NCBI RefSeq assembly: GCF_022414535.1 | Contig: NZ_JADWYM010000019.1 | Span: 58,358 to 122,357, forward strand | Direction of reading: 5' to 3' | From: Streptomyces sp. MUM 2J | GTDB lineage: Bacteria; Actinomycetota; Actinomycetes; Streptomycetales; Streptomycetaceae | DNA: 64,000 nucleotides | Part shown: positions 37,269 to 46,287 of the stretch, piece after piece | Layout of the letters: each line of letters starts with the position of its first letter | Position numbering within the stretch: position 1 is the stretch's first letter | Position numbers and translations under genes: made by a program | The notes under the pieces: generated by a model | What the model saw: only the letters and a program-made list of their open reading frames with translations | Told to the model about the DNA's origin: nothing | Databases searched by the model: none

Positions 37269-39851
37269 CTACACCCATGTCCGGGGGCGGTAACGGTTGG
37301 CACGTTCCACCAGGTCGATCCTCTCCTCGCCGCCGGGCGCCAGCCTGGCCAGCATGCGGTACGAGCGCTCCAAACCGAAGCGCAGGCCCCGTTCGTCCAG
37401 CTCGCTGCCGAGCAGCAGGCGCCGGGCGGCGGGCGGGCCGGCCCAGCCACCGGAGAGTATCCAGTCCAGCGCGCTGCCGAGGACCTCGGTGGCCAACTGC
37501 TCGCGCCGCGTGGGATCCAGACCGTACGTGTCCAGCGCCTCGACCTGTGCCGCGGCGGCTCCCACGTCCTCCAGGAACGGCATGTCGGCGGCGGGCGCCG
37601 CGCGGTGCCGCAGCCGGGCCCGGACGGCCGCCACCCGCGCCGCCGTGTAGTGGATGGACGACCCCGGCACCGACTCCAGCGTCCGTACGGCACCTCGCCG
37701 GTCCCCGGTCGCGAGCTGGACCCGGGCCAGGCCGAACGCGGCGCCCACACAGCTCGGATCGGTCGACCACACCAGCCGGTAGTACTCGGCGGCGTTGTCC
37801 TGCTGGCCCAGGACCTCCGCGCACAGCGCGAGTGCCAGCTTGGGCGCGGTCTCCCCGGGAAAGGCGTCGTAGACCGCGTCGAAGGCGAGCGCGGCGCCCT
37901 CGTGGTCGCCGGTGACCAGCGCGGTCACACCCCGGTACCAGACCACCCGCCAGTCGTCGGGATGGTCGCTCTCCAGTGCCTCCAGCACCTGCACCGCGCC
38001 GGCCGTCTCCCCCGTCTCCAGGGACGCCCTCAGCTCGCGCAGCCGCAGCTCCGGTGAGCGGGTGGGCGCCGCGTGCAGCGCGGCGATCAGTTCCGCGGAC
38101 GCGGAGGCCATCAGCCCCGCCAGGAACCCGGCGTTGGGGTCGGAGGGATCCACCCGGGGCACCGGCAGGGCGAGCGCGGCGGCGGCGACGGCGACGGGCC
38201 TGACGCTGCCGCCGCCGGCATCGGCGGCGTACGGCTGCGGGGCCGGGTGCCCGGTGAGGGCTGCGGTGCCGTGCGGGGGCGTGCCGATCAGCGGTGAGGG
38301 GGCTGCCCCGGCCGGCGGCGCGGCCGCCCCGCGCCGCCCGCGCCTTGTCACACGCGCCCCGAGCTGCGAGACCTCGCCGTCCAGCGGGGGGAACAGCTGC
38401 GTGTCCGTGACCCGGATCTCCGGTCCGAACAGCGTGGACAGCGCGGGCCGGGCCCGCCCCGTCTGCAGGGAGACCACCTCGCGCAGGACACCGGTGAGCT
38501 GCTCGGCCATCTCCTGAGCGGAGGCGAACCGGCGGGCCGGGTCGGGGTCCGTGGCCCGGACCAGGAGCCGGTAGAACGACTCGTACTGCCGGAGGACGCC
38601 GATGTCGTCCGGGTCGGGCAGGGAGTCGACGTGGACGGTGGTGTAGCCCTGGAAGTCGAAGGTGAGGACCGCCAGGGTGCGGCCCACCGTGTACAGGTCG
38701 GACGCCACCGACGGGCCGATCTCCGCCACCTCGGGCGCCTGATAGCCCACCGTGCCGTAGATCGCCGACTCGTCGTCGTCCATGCGGCGCACCGCGCCCA
38801 TGTCGATCAGTTTGAGCTGGTCCTCGGTCTGGATGGCGTTGTCGACCTTGAAGTCGCAGTACAGGAGGTTGCGGCTGTGCAGGTGGCCGAGCGCCTCCAG
38901 CGCCTCGATGCCGTAGGCGCAGGCCTGCTCCACCGGCAGGGGATCGCGCCGTCCGTCGGTCGTGCGGCGCGCGTTGGCGATCTCCTTCAGCGACTTGCCG
39001 CCCACGTACTCCATGACGATGTAGCCGTCGAGGGAGCCGGTGCGCTGGTCGAGGTGCTCGACGAAGTTGTAGATCCGGACGATGTTGGCGTGCTCGATCT
39101 CCGCGAGGAAGCGCCGCTCGGAGATCGCCGCCGCCATGGCGTCCTGGTCACCGGTGTCCAGCAGGCCCTTGAGGACCACCCAGCGGTCGGAGACCGCCCG
39201 GTCCACGGCCAGGTAGATCCAGCCGAGGCCGCCGTGCGCCAGGCAGCCCACGACCTCGTACTGGCCGTGCACGACGTCCCCGCCGGTCAGCTTCGGCACG
39301 AAGGAGTACGGGTGGCCGCACTTGGTGCAGAAGCCCTCCGTGCGGCCGGGCCGGCCGCCGCGTGCCCGCCCCACCGGCGCCCCGCAGTCGGAGCGCGAGC
39401 AGAACCGCTTCCGCTCGGGCACCTCGGGGTGCTCCAGCACCATCGAGCGCGGGTCGGGCCGCGGCACCTGCGGCACCTCGACCAGACCGGCGCCGAGCCG
39501 GCTGCGGCCCGAGGAGGCGGTGGAGGAACCGGAGCTGCGCACCGACACCGAACGGCCCGACGTACCGCCGGACAGCGAGCGCGACAAGCGCCCGGACACC
39601 GAGCGGCGGGACCTCGACGACTGCGAGGACGTCCCCGAGCCGCGGCCGCTGCGCCCGCTCCCGCTGCCCGCCGAGCTCCGGCCCTCGGGTGCACCGGCGG
39701 GGGCCGCCGGGCCGGGCATGGCGGAGGCCGACACCACGGGGGCGAGCCCGCAGGTGTCGCAGTACAGCTCACCTCCGCCGACGTCCTCGTACGTTCCGCC
39801 GCAACCCGGCCGCTGGCAGGTCTGCCCCGTCCGACTCGTCGCCCCGCTCAT
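37269..39851 (-). CDS. pknG: PknG-like serine/threonine protein kinase
   Basis: 860 residues. Order of parts: a zinc-binding N-terminus (CQRPGC to CDTCG), a Ser/Arg/Gly-rich disordered segment (about 55-120), a rubredoxin-like domain (CSRSDC to CTKCG, about 150-180), a kinase domain beginning at YEVVGCLAHGGLGWIYLA, then TPR-like helices to the end. The catalytic loop reads LLYCDFKVDN, so the residue before Asp is Cys, not Arg (non-RD, as in PknG). The metal motif is DMG and the APE motif is intact. Mycobacterial PknG phosphorylates the FHA protein GarA to control 2-oxoglutarate metabolism. The ATG overlaps the upstream stop. Confidence 0.92.
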   Translation of the reverse strand: MSGATSRTGQTCQRPGCGGTYEDVGGGELYCDTCGLAPVVSASAMPGPAAPAGAPEGRSSAGSGSGRSGRGSGTSSQSSRSRRSVSGRLSRSLSGGTSGRSVSVRSSGSSTASSGRSRLGAGLVEVPQVPRPDPRSMVLEHPEVPERKRFCSRSDCGAPVGRARGGRPGRTEGFCTKCGHPYSFVPKLTGGDVVHGQYEVVGCLAHGGLGWIYLAVDRAVSDRWVVLKGLLDTGDQDAMAAAISERRFLAEIEHANIVRIYNFVEHLDQRTGSLDGYIVMEYVGGKSLKEIANARRTTDGRRDPLPVEQACAYGIEALEALGHLHSRNLLYCDFKVDNAIQTEDQLKLIDMGAVRRMDDDESAIYGTVGYQAPEVAEIGPSVASDLYTVGRTLAVLTFDFQGYTTVHVDSLPDPDDIGVLRQYESFYRLLVRATDPDPARRFASAQEMAEQLTGVLREVVSLQTGRARPALSTLFGPEIRVTDTQLFPPLDGEVSQLGARVTRRGRRGAAAPPAGAAPSPLIGTPPHGTAALTGHPAPQPYAADAGGGSVRPVAVAAAALALPVPRVDPSDPNAGFLAGLMASASAELIAALHAAPTRSPELRLRELRASLETGETAGAVQVLEALESDHPDDWRVVWYRGVTALVTGDHEGAALAFDAVYDAFPGETAPKLALALCAEVLGQQDNAAEYYRLVWSTDPSCVGAAFGLARVQLATGDRRGAVRTLESVPGSSIHYTAARVAAVRARLRHRAAPAADMPFLEDVGAAAAQVEALDTYGLDPTRREQLATEVLGSALDWILSGGWAGPPAARRLLLGSELDERGLRFGLERSYRMLARLAPGGEERIDLVERANRYRPRTWV

Positions 39852-41182
39852 GACGGCGACTCCCCCCTCCGGTCGTGAGGTCCGCTCCGCCCCGGCCCGT
39901 GCGGCGCGCCGAGCGCCTCGGCGGCGGCCCGCTGGTAGAGCAGCACGGCCTGCTCGGCGACGCGCAGGTCGCAGGGTGCGCTCCACAGCATGCGGCGCGC
40001 CTTCTCGTACCGCTCGATCAGCACCGGGTCCTCCGCCAGACCGTGCCGGGCGACCTTCGCCCGGTACGCGTCCAGACGGCCGCGCAGCTCGGCACGGACC
40101 GCGAGCGGGGCGGTGACCGCCGTCAGCGACTCGCGGGCGCGCAGCAGTTCGTCCTCCGCGCGCTGCTCCAGCTGCTCCAACAGCGGGGAGAGGCGATGCC
40201 ACCGGGCCTGCCTGCGGTATTCCGACGCCGCCGCCAGCTGCTCCTGCAGCGCGGTCGGCGGTCCGCTGACGACCGGCACCTCCGTGGCCGCGATCTTCGC
40301 CAGCACCTCGCCGCGCGCGGTGCGGGCCTCGGAGAGCGTGCGGTCCGCCCGGGAGAGCAGGTCCCGCAGCCGCACCAACCGCTGCTCGGCGTCCTGGCGC
40401 ACGGTCAGGACGGCGTCTATTTCCCGGCGCACGTCCTCCAGGGCGCGCGCCTCACGGTCGTAGACCGTGGTGTCGGGCCGGCCGCCGCCCGGCGCCGAAC
40501 TGCCCTGCGCCGGCACCCAGTGGGCCAAGGGGTCGGAGATCACCTCCTCGCGCAGCCTGGCCAGCGTGCGCGTGATGCGCTCCAGGTCGTCCCCCGCGGG
40601 ATGCTCGCCGGGGCGCACCCCGACCGAGTGCGCGAGCTGCCGGGTGCGCTGGAGTTCCGCGGCGAGCAGGTCGATCCGGGCGGGCAGCGCGGACCACACC
40701 GCGTCGGCGGCGACGACCACGTCGAGGGAGGCCGCGTACAGCTCGTTCATCCGGTCCACCAACGCGGCGAGCGAGAACCGCTCGCTGAGCCGGCCCGGAC
40801 CGCCGTGCGGTGAGGGAGCGTTGACGAGGGCCGCCGCGGAACCGGCGACCGTCACCGCCTCGCCGCGCAGCAGTTCCGTCAGCTCCACCAGGTCTTCGCG
40901 GCTCGACCAGCGGCGGCGGGCGCGGATCGCGCGGGCGGTGCGCAGGGCGCCGGAGTAGGCGTCGAAGTACACCCACAGCAGGGTGATCGACGCCTCCGTG
41001 GCCGCCCAGCGCTCCCGGGTGAGCCCGGTCAGCTCGGCGCCTTCAAGCAGCCTGCGGCCCGCGTGGTCCTGGAGGGCGAGCAGGGAGGTCTCGATCGCCT
41101 CGTGCTCGGCGCCGAGCCGCGCCAGCGCACGGTCCACCTCGTCCCGGTCCATCACCGGCCCGGTGGGGTCCGTGACGCCCAT
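39848..41182 (-). CDS. Coiled-coil protein of the glnX-pknG locus
   Basis: 444 residues from an ATG with GAGAGGTG upstream. Almost entirely alpha-helical by composition (Ala, Leu, Arg, Glu), with heptad-like stretches in the middle and C-terminal thirds (residues about 240-400). No signal peptide, membrane helix or catalytic motif is seen. It has no counterpart in the three-gene mycobacterial glnX-glnH-pknG cluster that I recall. The location between the sensor protein GlnH and the kinase, with ATGA overlap into pknG, suggests a structural link between membrane sensor and kinase. That role is an inference. Confidence 0.8.
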   Translation of the reverse strand: MGVTDPTGPVMDRDEVDRALARLGAEHEAIETSLLALQDHAGRRLLEGAELTGLTRERWAATEASITLLWVYFDAYSGALRTARAIRARRRWSSREDLVELTELLRGEAVTVAGSAAALVNAPSPHGGPGRLSERFSLAALVDRMNELYAASLDVVVAADAVWSALPARIDLLAAELQRTRQLAHSVGVRPGEHPAGDDLERITRTLARLREEVISDPLAHWVPAQGSSAPGGGRPDTTVYDREARALEDVRREIDAVLTVRQDAEQRLVRLRDLLSRADRTLSEARTARGEVLAKIAATEVPVVSGPPTALQEQLAAASEYRRQARWHRLSPLLEQLEQRAEDELLRARESLTAVTAPLAVRAELRGRLDAYRAKVARHGLAEDPVLIERYEKARRMLWSAPCDLRVAEQAVLLYQRAAAEALGAPHGPGRSGPHDRRGESPS

Positions 41183-41247
41183 CGATCACCTCTCGCTGCT
41201 GTGTCGGATGCTGCCCGTCTGCCTGACTCGTCGTTGCTGCCGCCCCG

Positions 41248-42276
41248 TCAGCTCGTGCGCAGGTACTGCGGCGCGGGCGGCTTCGACGCCGTGGAGTCCC
41301 TGCCCAGTGTCGCCGACAGCCAAGTGTCGTACGACGCCTGCCAGCCGCTCCGTCCGTAGTCGACCAGGACCTGGTTGACCCGGCGTACCAGATCGTCGGC
41401 GTCCCTCTTCATCGCCACGCCGTAGTACTCCGTGGTGAACGCCGCGCCCTTCAGCTCGACCGTCGGGTCCTGGGCGGCCTGGCTCGCGGCGAGCGCACCG
41501 TCGGTCACCACCGCGTCGGCCTCGCCCAACTGCAGCCTGACCAGGCAGTCCAGCTGGTTGGGCACGGTGGTGGAGATGTCCGCGGTGGCCGCCAGACGGC
41601 CCGCCGCGCGGTCCTTCGCCAGCCGGGTGTGTGCCGTGGAGCCGGCGGCGGTGCAGATCGTCTGCCCGGCCAGGGACCTGTCGTAGCCGGTGACGGGCGA
41701 CGACTTGGCCGCCAGCACCTGCTGCCCCGTCTTGAAGTACGGAGCGGAGAAGGCGACCTCGCCGAGGCGGTCACAGGTGATCGTCATCGTGCGCACCACC
41801 ATGTCCACCCGGCCGCTCTGGACCGCCGGGATGCGCTGGTCGGTGGGTATCGCCTTGAACTGGACCGCGTCCGGGTCGCCGAGGATGTCCGCGGCGATCC
41901 GGTGCACCAGGTCGATGTCGAAGCCCTCCAGCTGCGCGCCCTGGTTGTTGGGGTCGCGGTAGCCCCAGCGGTAGCTGTTCTGGTCGATGCCGACGACCAG
42001 CTTGCGCCGGGCCCCGGCGCGGTTCTTGATCGCCTCGATCGTGGGGCCGTCCGCGCGGGACGGTGCCAGCGTCTGCTTCTCCGGTGCCCGGCACTCGACG
42101 GCGCGCGTCCGGACGCCTTCGGCGGCCCCGGGGCCGCCGGTGCCCGCGCCGCCCCGGCCCGGCGACTGCGTCAGCGGCAGCAGCAGCACGAAGCCCAGCG
42201 CCAGGGCGCAGACGGCGGCCATCGCGCCCACTCCGCCCCAGCCCTTCAGCCCGGCCCGCACACGTCGTATCGCCAT
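41248..42276 (-). CDS. glnH: GlnH-like extracytoplasmic amino-acid-binding protein
   Basis: 342 residues; ATG preferred over a GTG two codons upstream because it has better spacing to GGAAGGGGG. One N-terminal hydrophobic helix (about residues 17-37) with no lipobox means it is probably membrane-anchored. A family 3 solute-binding domain follows (KLVVGIDQNSYRWGYRD, FDIDLVHRIAADILGD, VDMVVRTMTITCDRLGEVAFSAPYF). The glutamate/aspartate-binding GlnH of mycobacteria passes the signal to GlnX and PknG. No ABC permease genes accompany it, which fits sensing instead of import. Confidence 0.88.
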   Translation of the reverse strand: MAIRRVRAGLKGWGGVGAMAAVCALALGFVLLLPLTQSPGRGGAGTGGPGAAEGVRTRAVECRAPEKQTLAPSRADGPTIEAIKNRAGARRKLVVGIDQNSYRWGYRDPNNQGAQLEGFDIDLVHRIAADILGDPDAVQFKAIPTDQRIPAVQSGRVDMVVRTMTITCDRLGEVAFSAPYFKTGQQVLAAKSSPVTGYDRSLAGQTICTAAGSTAHTRLAKDRAAGRLAATADISTTVPNQLDCLVRLQLGEADAVVTDGALAASQAAQDPTVELKGAAFTTEYYGVAMKRDADDLVRRVNQVLVDYGRSGWQASYDTWLSATLGRDSTASKPPAPQYLRTS

Positions 42277-42308
42277 CGTCACGCCCCCTTCCACCGATCC
42301 GCCCCCTT

Positions 42309-43766
42309 TCACCGGTACTCCGACAGCCTGCGCCCGATGCCGAGCACCGCGCCCGCCCCGCCCAGCAGGGCGAGGACGGCGGCGCCGACCGGCAGGCCGG
42401 TCATCGCGTCCAGGCCGTCGCCGGCGGCCTGCTGGAACTCGCCCTGTTCGTGGGTCAGCGACTTCGCCAGGTTGGCGTCGACGCTGTCGAAGCACTCGCC
42501 GGTGGCACCCTTGGGGCCGATCACCTTGTCGAGGGCCTGCTCGTAGAAGCCGTCCTCGTCGGCGGTGCGGGCGGTGGTGTGCCGCTTCTTCCACTCCGTC
42601 ATGTTGCCGACGGCCGCGGTGACCGGTTGCCGGCCCGCCCGGTCGTCCGCCAGCCGCTGCGCCTCGGCGAGGCCCCGGCCGAGGGCTTCCATGTCCTTGC
42701 CGAAGTCGTAGTCGTAGGCGTCGTAGGTCCTGCCGTCCGCCTTCACCGTCTGGGCGCCGCGCGAGACCAGGGTGAGGTTCTCGTTGCCGCGCGCCTTGAG
42801 GGAGGCGATGCGGGCGTCCTGCAGCACGCTCAGCGACCGGACGCCGTGGTCGTAGGAGTCGTCGAGGGCGGCGCGGGCGAGGCCGTGGCCGACGACCAGC
42901 CACAGCAGCGCCACCGTCGCCGTGGCGGTGGCGGCGACCAGACCCTGGTTGAGGATGCGGTGGGTGCGCCGGTAGTGGCGGTGCTGGGCCCAGGCGAGCG
43001 CCGCCAGGGTGAGCACACCGAGCGCGATCGCCGCCCACGGATAGGGGCGGGCGCTCGCGTAGTCGGCGTTCAGTCGCTGGTTCTCCCGCTGGTAGAGGTC
43101 CTCCGCCGCCGGGAGCATCTCCTTCTGCATCTTCTCGTTGGCGTACCTGAGGTACGCGCCGCCCACCGGGAAGCCCTGCCGGTTGTAGGTGCGGGCCCGC
43201 TCGACCAGGCCCTTGTACTCCGGCAGCAGCCGGTTGAGGCGGGCGATGGTCCGCGCGGCGGGGGAGCCCGCGTCGGAGTTGCCGGCTGCCGTCACCAGGC
43301 CGGTGGCGGCGGTGCGGATGTCCTGCTCGTACCGGTCGCGGGTCTCCTTCGTCTCCCCGCCGCCGGCCAGGAAGCCGCTGGAGGCGGCCGTGTTGGCGTC
43401 GGCCAGCGAGCGGTAGACGTCCGCGGCGGCGGAGCTGAGCGGCTGGCTCTTGTGCAGCACGTCGTCGGCGGCGGTCGCCCGGTCCGTCATCTGCCAGGCG
43501 GTCACCGCGCCGAAGGCGATGACGAGGAGGGCGAGGACGGCGCCGATGGTGCGCAGCCGGCCCGGCTCGGTGGTCGCGGCGGCGCGCAGCCGGTCGACGC
43601 CCTCCGCGAACGCCGTACGTCGGGGCGGGCAGGGAGGGCCGGCCGGACGGTCCGGCGGCGCGACGGACCGTCCGGGGTCCCCGCCCGGCTGGGGTGGGAT
43701 CACCGGCGCCGTGGGCGCGCCGGAACCCGGCGGCGGTACCGCGCTGCTCGTCGGCGGGTGTGTCAC
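42309..43766 (-). CDS. glnX: GlnX-like transmembrane sensor protein
   Basis: 485 residues. The start is a GTG with GGGGGAGG five bases upstream; an ATG seven codons earlier lacks one. A Pro-rich cytosolic N-terminus (about 65 residues) precedes a membrane helix (RTIGAVLALLVIAFGAVTA). A four-helix-bundle-like extracytoplasmic part with a DUF4153/nitrate-sensor look follows, then two more membrane segments in the middle and a final one near the C-terminus. It is the first gene of the kinase locus. By the mycobacterial model it transmits binding of Asp/Glu by GlnH across the membrane to PknG. Confidence 0.86.
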   Translation of the reverse strand: MTHPPTSSAVPPPGSGAPTAPVIPPQPGGDPGRSVAPPDRPAGPPCPPRRTAFAEGVDRLRAAATTEPGRLRTIGAVLALLVIAFGAVTAWQMTDRATAADDVLHKSQPLSSAAADVYRSLADANTAASSGFLAGGGETKETRDRYEQDIRTAATGLVTAAGNSDAGSPAARTIARLNRLLPEYKGLVERARTYNRQGFPVGGAYLRYANEKMQKEMLPAAEDLYQRENQRLNADYASARPYPWAAIALGVLTLAALAWAQHRHYRRTHRILNQGLVAATATATVALLWLVVGHGLARAALDDSYDHGVRSLSVLQDARIASLKARGNENLTLVSRGAQTVKADGRTYDAYDYDFGKDMEALGRGLAEAQRLADDRAGRQPVTAAVGNMTEWKKRHTTARTADEDGFYEQALDKVIGPKGATGECFDSVDANLAKSLTHEQGEFQQAAGDGLDAMTGLPVGAAVLALLGGAGAVLGIGRRLSEYR

Positions 43767-43902
43767 TCTGACCTCCCCCAGGGTCATCCGTCGCCCGCAA
43801 GTATCGCCGCCGGTACCGCGCTTGCGCACCGGCCTTCACCGCATCTTGATCGGATCGCAGTGTGCCCCCGCCGCTCGCGGCCGGCGCCGCACGGCGGTAC
43901 CC

Positions 43903-43920
43903 CCCGTGATTCCCGTGATT
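43903..43920. repeat. Tandem 9-base repeat upstream of glnX
   Basis: CCCGTGATT occurs twice in direct succession, about 140 bases upstream of the glnX start in the divergent promoter gap. It could be a regulator site or chance. Confidence 0.5.
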
Positions 43921-44050
43921 CCCTGCTCATGAGAACGCGGGGGAGATCGGTTCGGTTCCCCCGAGGGGCGGCGGGTGCCAGGGGCCGCCCGCCGCCCGCC
44001 GCCTGTCGCGGGGTCCGCGGCGGCCGGGGGAGGACGGCGCCGCTCGCGCC

Positions 44051-45031
44051 CTACCGTTGCCGGCCCGAGAAATGCGCCCGGACCCGGCGCTGCACCTCCG
44101 TGCCCGCGCCCGTCCGGTCCAGACCCAGCAGCGCCGCGCCCAGCACCGGCCGCTCCCGCACCACGACCGGTGCCGCCCCCGGTGCCCGATCCGCCAACAG
44201 CCCCCTTACGGAAGCGTCGAGTTGCCGGTGCCCCGCGGTCAGCACGCCGCCGCCCAGCAGCACCGGGGCCGCCTCGTCCAGCAGGTCGAGCCGGGTCAGG
44301 GCGACCACCGCCATGGTGACGATCTCCTCGGCGAGCCGGTCGACGACGGACCGCGCGACGGGGTCCCCGCCGGCGGCCGTGGCGAACAGCACGGGTGTCA
44401 GTTCGTGGCGCCGGGCGGGCGGCAGGTCCTTCAGGTGCAGCGCCTCGACGAGGGCGTACACCGAGGGCAACCCGAAGTGCGCGGGCAGGGCCCGGGCCAG
44501 CTCGGTCGGCGCACCCCGCCCGTCCTCGGCGCGGGCCGCGTGCCACAGGGCCTCCTCGGACAGTCCCCAGCCGCCGCCCCAGTCGCCGGAGATACGGCCG
44601 AGCGCGGGGAAGCGCGCGGTGCGCCCGTCGGGCCGCATGCCGACGCAGTTGATGCCGGCACCGCACACCACGGCCACCCCGCGCGGTTCGGCGACACCGG
44701 CCCGCAGAATCGCGAAGGTGTCGTTGCGCACCTGGACCGACGGGCCCCAGGCGCGCGCGTGCAGCGCGGCGGCCAGCCGCTCCTCCTCCACCGGGAGGTC
44801 GGCGTTGGCGAGGCACGCCGAGACATGGGCGACGGAGGTGGTGCCGGCTGCCGCGAGGGCTCGGCCGGCCGTCTCCGCAAGGGCGTCCACCGCCGCCGCC
44901 ACCCCCACCGCGGGTGGCCGGAACCCGCCGCCGCGGGCCGTGGCGAGGACGGCTCCGTCGGCCGCCACGACCGCGACGTCGGTCTTGCTGTTGCCGGCGT
45001 CGATGGCGAGGACGCTCCCGGTCAGGTCCAC
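44051..45031 (-). CDS. N-acetylglucosamine kinase-like (BadF/BadG family)
   Basis: 326 residues from GTG with GGGAGC upstream, overlapping the GH4 gene by 10 bases. The ASKHA fold is shown by the phosphate motif AIDAGNSKTDVAVV, VCGAGINCVG, GRISGDWGGGWGLSEEALW and the adenosine-side LLGGGVLTAG. Members phosphorylate GlcNAc or muramic-acid-derived sugars. Beside a GH4 glycosidase and a ROK repressor it probably feeds an amino sugar or disaccharide released inside the cell into metabolism. Confidence 0.88.
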   Translation of the reverse strand: MDLTGSVLAIDAGNSKTDVAVVAADGAVLATARGGGFRPPAVGVAAAVDALAETAGRALAAAGTTSVAHVSACLANADLPVEEERLAAALHARAWGPSVQVRNDTFAILRAGVAEPRGVAVVCGAGINCVGMRPDGRTARFPALGRISGDWGGGWGLSEEALWHAARAEDGRGAPTELARALPAHFGLPSVYALVEALHLKDLPPARRHELTPVLFATAAGGDPVARSVVDRLAEEIVTMAVVALTRLDLLDEAAPVLLGGGVLTAGHRQLDASVRGLLADRAPGAAPVVVRERPVLGAALLGLDRTGAGTEVQRRVRAHFSGRQR

Positions 45032-46287
45032 GGAAGGTGCTCCCGGTTGTGTGCGATCAGTCGGTCGGTGAGGGTGTCGGCGGCGTCGTACTGGCCGATC
45101 AGCGGGTGGGCGAGCAGGGCGCGGAACACCCGGTCGCGGCCACCCTCCAGAGCCGCCCGCAGCGCCAGGTCCTCGTAGGCGGTGACGTGTGCCATCAGCC
45201 CCGCGTACAGCGGGTCGACCGGCGCGACGGACAGGGGCACGGGGCCGGAGCGGCCCACCGCAGCCTGTACCTCGATCACCGCGTCGTCCGGCAGGAACGG
45301 CAGCGTGCCGCGGTTGTGGGTGTTGACCACCTGGTACGGCGAGCCGGAGCCGCCGAGCAGCGCCGCCGCCAGGTCCACCGCCGCCTCGGAGTAGTAGGCC
45401 CCGCCCCGCCGGGCGAGCAGCTCCGGCTTCTCGTCCAGGGCCGGGTCGCCGTACATCCGCAGCAGTTCCCGTTCCATCGCCGCGACCTCCGCGGCCCTGG
45501 ACGGTCTGGTGCGCAGCTCCCGCACGACCTCGTCGTGGGCGTAGTAGTAGCGCAGGTAGTACGAGGGGACCGTGCCGAGCCGGTCCAGCAGGGGGTGCGG
45601 CAGGTGCAGGTCCGAGGCGATCGTCCCACCGTGCTCCGCGAGCAGCCGGGGCAGGACGTCCTCGCCCTCGGGGCCGCCGAGCCGCACCCCTGTCTCCCAG
45701 GTGAGGTGGTTGAGGCCCACGTGGTCCAGATGGACCTCCGCCGGTGCGACGCCGAGCAGCCGTGCGAACCTGCGCTGGAAGCCGATCGCCACGTTGCACA
45801 GCCCGACCGCCCTGTGCCCGGCCCGGAGCAGGGCGCGGGTCACGATGCCGACGGGGTTGGTGAAGTCGATGATCCAGGCCTGGGGATTGGCACGCCGGAC
45901 CCGTTCGGCGATGTCGAGGACGACGGGCACCGTGCGCAGGGCCTTGGCGAGCCCGCCCGCGCCGGTGGTCTCCTGGCCGACGCAGCCGCACTCCAGGGGC
46001 CAGGTCTCGTCCTGCTCGCGGGCCGCCTGACCGCCGACGCGCAACTGGAGCAGGACGGCGTCCGCGCCGTCCACCCCCGCGTCCAGGTCGGAGGTGGTCA
46101 CGACCCTGCTGTCGTGGCCCTGCCGGGCGAGGATGCGGCGGGCGAGGCCGCCCACCCGTTCCAGCCGGTCCTCTGCCGGGTCGACGAGCACCAGTTCCTT
46201 CAGGGGCAGGGTGTCGCGCAGCCGTGCGAAGCCGTCGACGAGTTCGGGGGTGTAGGTCGAGCCTCCGCCGACCACGGTGAGCTTCAT
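45022..46287 (-). CDS. GH4-family 6-phospho-beta-glucosidase/alpha-glycosidase
   Basis: 421 residues. The N-terminal NAD-binding Rossmann motif GGGSTYTPELV, the metal-site CNVAIG and HVGLNHLTW stretches, and NTHNRGTLPFLP are all typical of glycoside hydrolase family 4. This family uses NAD+ and Mn2+ in a redox-elimination mechanism and often, but not always, acts on 6-phospho sugars. The catalytic cysteine in the CN motif is present. The gene overlaps the kinase gene downstream and a small ORF upstream (ATGA). No PTS component is encoded nearby, so the substrate may be unphosphorylated. Confidence 0.92.
   Translation of the reverse strand: MKLTVVGGGSTYTPELVDGFARLRDTLPLKELVLVDPAEDRLERVGGLARRILARQGHDSRVVTTSDLDAGVDGADAVLLQLRVGGQAAREQDETWPLECGCVGQETTGAGGLAKALRTVPVVLDIAERVRRANPQAWIIDFTNPVGIVTRALLRAGHRAVGLCNVAIGFQRRFARLLGVAPAEVHLDHVGLNHLTWETGVRLGGPEGEDVLPRLLAEHGGTIASDLHLPHPLLDRLGTVPSYYLRYYYAHDEVVRELRTRPSRAAEVAAMERELLRMYGDPALDEKPELLARRGGAYYSEAAVDLAAALLGGSGSPYQVVNTHNRGTLPFLPDDAVIEVQAAVGRSGPVPLSVAPVDPLYAGLMAHVTAYEDLALRAALEGGRDRVFRALLAHPLIGQYDAADTLTDRLIAHNREHLPWT

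Noticed and set aside
42063..45071. A 1002-codon plus-strand frame opposite glnX, the intergenic gap and the amino-sugar kinase
   Set aside because: No motif, Arg/Ala-rich, opposite three supported genes.
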